From NCBI GenBank assembly GCA_030684415.1, contig JAUXNL010000318.1:1-7121 (forward strand): DNA of 7,121 nucleotides, written 5' to 3'. Under the pieces are notes generated by a model. It was not told the DNA's origin and made no database searches. It worked only from the letters and a program-made list of their open reading frames with translations. Origin of the DNA: Moraxellaceae bacterium (lineage in GTDB: Bacteria; Pseudomonadota; Gammaproteobacteria; Pseudomonadales; Moraxellaceae). A program made the position numbers and the translations under genes. Of the stretch, positions 5,425 through 7,121 are shown piece after piece. The number at the start of each line of letters is the position of its first letter. Position 1 is the first letter of the stretch.

Positions 5425-5604
5425 GTGTTCTCCGAAGTGCCGCTGCCGATCGTAACCCTTGAACCCTACGGTTCAAGGGGGATGCACGGTCACGATATAA
5501 GGCTTTCCGTCGGGCGGACATGCACACAACCGTTACTCGAACATCCCGGGGTGTTGATATCGGCTCAGGGGACTGGACCGGCTGGCAAACACTTCAGGGA
5601 ACAC
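5425..5604 (-). ncRNA. ssrS: 6S RNA (SsrS)
   Basis: 6S RNA binds sigma70-RNA polymerase holoenzyme by mimicking an open promoter and tunes transcription in stationary phase. The minus strand carries the conserved blocks in order: GGTCCAGTCCCCTGAGCCGA followed by TAT, then GAAAGCCTTATAT, then the hairpin CCTTGAACC/GGTTCAAGG (5457-5465 and 5470-5478), GGGTTACGATCGG, and GGCACTTCGGAGAAC. The two ends form a closing stem, GTGTTC with GAACAC and then a further CTGAAGTG with CACTTCGG after one mismatch. That sets the limits at about 5604 and 5425, 180 nt, the usual size. The position between zapA and fau is the conserved one. Exact 5' and 3' ends are inferred from the stem and the -10 box. Confidence 0.95.
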
Positions 5605-5610
5605 GTGGCC

Positions 5611-5616
5611 AGTATA
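5611..5616 (-). promoter_or_regulatory. -10 box of the 6S RNA promoter
   Basis: TATACT on the minus strand (5616-5611) lies 6 nt before the inferred first base at 5604, the standard distance. No good -35 is present at 16-18 bp; ATGACG (5641-5636) at 19 bp is the nearest candidate. Confidence 0.65.
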
Positions 5617-5671
5617 ACAACGTGATGCCATCCGTCGTCATCAAAAAGATGAAAGGGCGACTTTGCGGCTC

Positions 5672-5752
5672 AAAAAAATCCGGCGGCACATGGCATCAGA
5701 ATTGCCAGCGAATGACAAAAGCCCGGGTAGCAGAGATGTCCGGTCTTTGTCA
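5672..5752 (-). terminator. Possible terminator structures after zapA
   Basis: Two weak signals follow the zapA stop. An inverted repeat TGACAAAAGCCCGG / CCGGTCTTTGTCA (5713-5726 and 5740-5752, with one bulge and one mismatch) can form a long hairpin. Further on, TGGCA/TGCCA (5707-5703 and 5695-5691) is followed 12 nt later by a run of seven T (5678-5672). Neither is a textbook terminator, so read-through into 6S RNA is possible. Confidence 0.28.
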
Positions 5753-5758
5753 GGTCAC

Positions 5759-6070
5759 TCAAACTTCTGTGTTCTGGTAATGGTCGAGTGTCTTTTCGAT
5801 CTTGCTGATGAGGCGCCCTAGCTCGGCCTTGGAGTCTGATTCCTCGTCCATGCGGCGCGAGGCGCTGAGCAACTCGTGCGAAATGTTGAGCGCGGTAATG
5901 ACGGCGATACGCTCAAGCCCGACCACTTTGCCGGAGCCGCGGATCTCGCGCATTTTGCGGTCGAGAAACAGGGCGGAAGCACGCAGGCTTTCCTGCTCGT
6001 TTTCCGGGCAGTTGATGCGGTAAGACTTGTCGAGAATGAAAACTTCAAGCGTGCTGGTTTCAGTGCTCAT
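5759..6070 (-). CDS. zapA: Cell division protein ZapA
   Basis: ZapA is a cytoplasmic FtsZ-associated protein that bundles FtsZ filaments at mid-cell. The 103-aa product matches the family in length and layout: an N-terminal globular part (VFILDKSYRINCPENEQESL, starting at about residue 10), then AALFLDRKM-like ASALFLDRKMREIR, then GLERIAVITALNISHELL, and a C-terminal coiled-coil helix with LISKIEKTLD. The ATG at 6070 fits the family start, although no clear ribosome site precedes it. It follows the ZapB-like coiled-coil gene by 49 bp on the same strand and is probably co-transcribed from the promoter at 6359-6388. Downstream is the 6S RNA gene, the usual neighbour. Confidence 0.95.
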   Translation of the reverse strand: MSTETSTLEVFILDKSYRINCPENEQESLRASALFLDRKMREIRGSGKVVGLERIAVITALNISHELLSASRRMDEESDSKAELGRLISKIEKTLDHYQNTEV

Positions 6071-6119
6071 GGGCGGGTGGAGACCTGGAGAGTGGGGTTC
6101 ATGGGCACGAATCCTGTGA

Positions 6120-6329
6120 TTATTCCTGCGCCTCGAGCGCCTTGAGCCGCAGGATGATGGCTTCGACACGGGCCTTGGCGAGCTCGTTTTTGCGCTGCAG
6201 CTCGTCACGCTCGGCCAGCAGGGCGGTTTCGTGCTTGCGCAGCCGCTCGTTTTCCGCCCTGAGGCGCTCGGCGGCATCGACCAGCTTGTCGATGCGGGCA
6301 CTCAGGGTCTTGATGTCTGGCTCGGTCAT
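6120..6329 (-). CDS. Small coiled-coil protein, ZapB-like (TIGR02449 type)
   Basis: This 69-residue protein is almost wholly predicted coiled coil. Leucines and other hydrophobics recur in heptads through IDKLVDAAERLRAENERLR (13-31) and on through ERDELQRKNELAKARVEAII. It carries the family-style RLRAEN...ERDELQRKNELAKARVE...RLKALE pattern. It lies directly before zapA, the place where gammaproteobacteria such as Pseudomonas carry a protein of this family. By position and shape it may act with ZapA at the division ring, as ZapB does in E. coli, but that is inference, and it is not a clear sequence orthologue of E. coli ZapB. The ATG at 6329 is close behind a strong promoter. Confidence 0.88.
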   Translation of the reverse strand: MTEPDIKTLSARIDKLVDAAERLRAENERLRKHETALLAERDELQRKNELAKARVEAIILRLKALEAQE

Positions 6330-6358
6330 GGCGTTCGCGTCTTGGTGCGTCGGGGGGT

Positions 6359-6388
6359 ACTATAGTTTTTCCGTCGAAGAAGGGTCAA
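6359..6388 (-). promoter_or_regulatory. Sigma70 promoter for the coiled-coil gene and zapA
   Basis: On the minus strand TTGACC (6388-6383) is followed after 18 bp by TATAGT (6364-6359), so transcription should begin near 6352, about 22 nt before the ATG at 6329. The -10 sits in the palindrome ACTATAGT, so weak activity towards ygfB is conceivable, but no -35 at a proper distance is visible on the plus strand. Confidence 0.62.
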
Positions 6389-6400
6389 TCAAGGTCTGCC

Positions 6401-7006
6401 ATGCATCCAGCCGCCACCGCCCCCCACCTGGATGAGCTTGCCAGCGCACTGGCCATGCTCAACACCGATTGCACCGCCTCCGAACTGCACGGCGTCATGA
6501 CCGGCCTCATCTCCGGCGGTGCCCGGCTCAATCGCAGCATGCTGCAGAAAGTGCTGGAAAGCCATGCCGAAGCTGATCAGGCCTTTGGCGACAACCTCAC
6601 CGCCTCGCTCTGGCAGCTCCAGCTCAAGACACTGGAGGACCTGGGCGCCAGCGAACTCAGCTTCAGCCCGCTCATTCCCGATGATGACGATGACCTCGGC
6701 CACCGCGTCAGTGCCCTGTCGGACTGGTGCCAAGGCTTTCTGGTCGGTTTCGGCACCGCCGTGCGTCCGAACGATACCCGCGTGCATGCCGAAACCGTGC
6801 GCGAAACCCTGCAAGACATCGTGCATGTCGCCAATGTCGACCCCTCCGCACAGGACAACGACGACAGCGACGAATTCGCCTATGTCGAGCTTTACGAATT
6901 CGTGCGTATGGCCGCCATCCACCTTTTTGAGGAAATGGCGCCGCCAGAAGAGCACCGCCACCCCGACGCTGACGAAGCGGAAATCGGCACCCCCACCCTG
7001 CACTGA
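6401..7006 (+). CDS. ygfB: YgfB / UPF0149 (YecA-like) family protein
   Basis: This is a soluble, acidic, all-helical protein of 201 aa. Family landmarks are ELHGVMTG (29-36), the loop LIPDDDDDL (91-99), WCQGFLVGFG (109-118), and YVELYEFVRMAA (161-172). An acidic, probably flexible tail follows. In Pseudomonas aeruginosa YgfB has been reported to affect beta-lactam resistance by opposing AlpA-driven ampDh3 expression; whether that applies here is unknown. AAGG (6391-6394) lies 6 nt before the ATG. It is divergent from the zapA unit and followed after 21 bp by pepP, with which it is usually co-transcribed. Confidence 0.95.
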   Translation: MHPAATAPHLDELASALAMLNTDCTASELHGVMTGLISGGARLNRSMLQKVLESHAEADQAFGDNLTASLWQLQLKTLEDLGASELSFSPLIPDDDDDLGHRVSALSDWCQGFLVGFGTAVRPNDTRVHAETVRETLQDIVHVANVDPSAQDNDDSDEFAYVELYEFVRMAAIHLFEEMAPPEEHRHPDADEAEIGTPTLH

Positions 7007-7027
7007 TGCCTGACCGAGACAGCCCCC

Positions 7028-7121
7028 ATGTCCTTGCTGCCCGCCGCCGAATTTGCCCGCCGCCGTCAGGCGCTGATGAACATGATGGGGCCGGGCTCCA
7101 TCGCCATCCTGCCGGCCGCCC
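7028..7121 (+). CDS. pepP: N-terminal end of Xaa-Pro aminopeptidase PepP (cut by window edge)
   Basis: Only 31 codons are visible. They read AEFARRRQALM (7-17) and SIAILPAA near the cut, the characteristic start of aminopeptidase P (removes N-terminal residues preceding proline; a dinuclear Mn2+ enzyme of the M24 family). The position after ygfB is the conserved one in gammaproteobacteria, usually followed by ubiH. The catalytic domain lies beyond the window. The ribosome site is weak (GAGA about 10 nt upstream). Confidence 0.9.
   Translation, partial: MSLLPAAEFARRRQALMNMMGPGSIAILPAA

Noticed and set aside
5520..5780. Plus-strand frame across the 6S RNA gene
   Set aside because: It is antisense to the 6S RNA and its promoter, with no homology that I recognise.
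7005..7030. ATG overlapping the ygfB stop (TGATG at 7004) as the pepP start
   Set aside because: It is out of frame with the PepP-like sequence, which begins at 7028.

Overview
The window looks like a gammaproteobacterial chromosome with high G+C content. Three things point there: a Fur protein whose metal ligands fall at the same residue numbers as in E. coli, a fur/bamE divergent pair followed by convergent rnfH-ratA, and a fau-6S RNA-zapA-coiled-coil-ygfB-pepP block in the order known from Pseudomonas. I cannot name the genus. The REP-type and other palindromic intergenic repeats are of a kind common in Pseudomonas, Xanthomonadaceae and relatives.

Left part (1-3790). A partial gene runs off the left edge on the minus strand and is probably an M48 metallopeptidase. 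It follows fur (minus). fur is divergent from bamE (plus), which encodes an outer-membrane assembly lipoprotein. bamE converges on a compact minus-strand unit: an unusual sodium:neurotransmitter-symporter (NSS) family membrane protein, then ratA, then rnfH, with gaps of 7 bp and an overlap of 14 bp. Between bamE and rnfH lie a REP-like palindrome, an in-register degenerate array of seven 18-bp units, and a rho-independent terminator.

Middle part (3791-4817). About 1 kb has no believable gene. It holds several inverted repeats: two 32/36-identical copies of a 36-bp palindromic repeat about 0.5 kb apart, a perfect 13-bp palindrome of the TTTCTTTG type, a second REP-type hairpin, and a 10-bp inverted repeat. 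This segment separates two blocks that are far apart in Pseudomonas, so it may mark an old rearrangement.

Right part (4818-7121). On the minus strand a good sigma70-type promoter at 6359-6388 drives a ZapB-like coiled-coil gene and zapA. 6S RNA (ssrS) has its own -10 box and is followed 12 nt downstream of its 3' arm by fau (5-formyltetrahydrofolate cyclo-ligase). On the plus strand ygfB and the start of pepP run off the right edge.

The window is mostly housekeeping: iron regulation, outer-membrane assembly, one-carbon metabolism, RNA polymerase control in stationary phase and cell division. The less ordinary parts are the divergent NSS protein, the 18-bp array and the repeat-rich junction. 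I do not see a clear new defence or mobile system.
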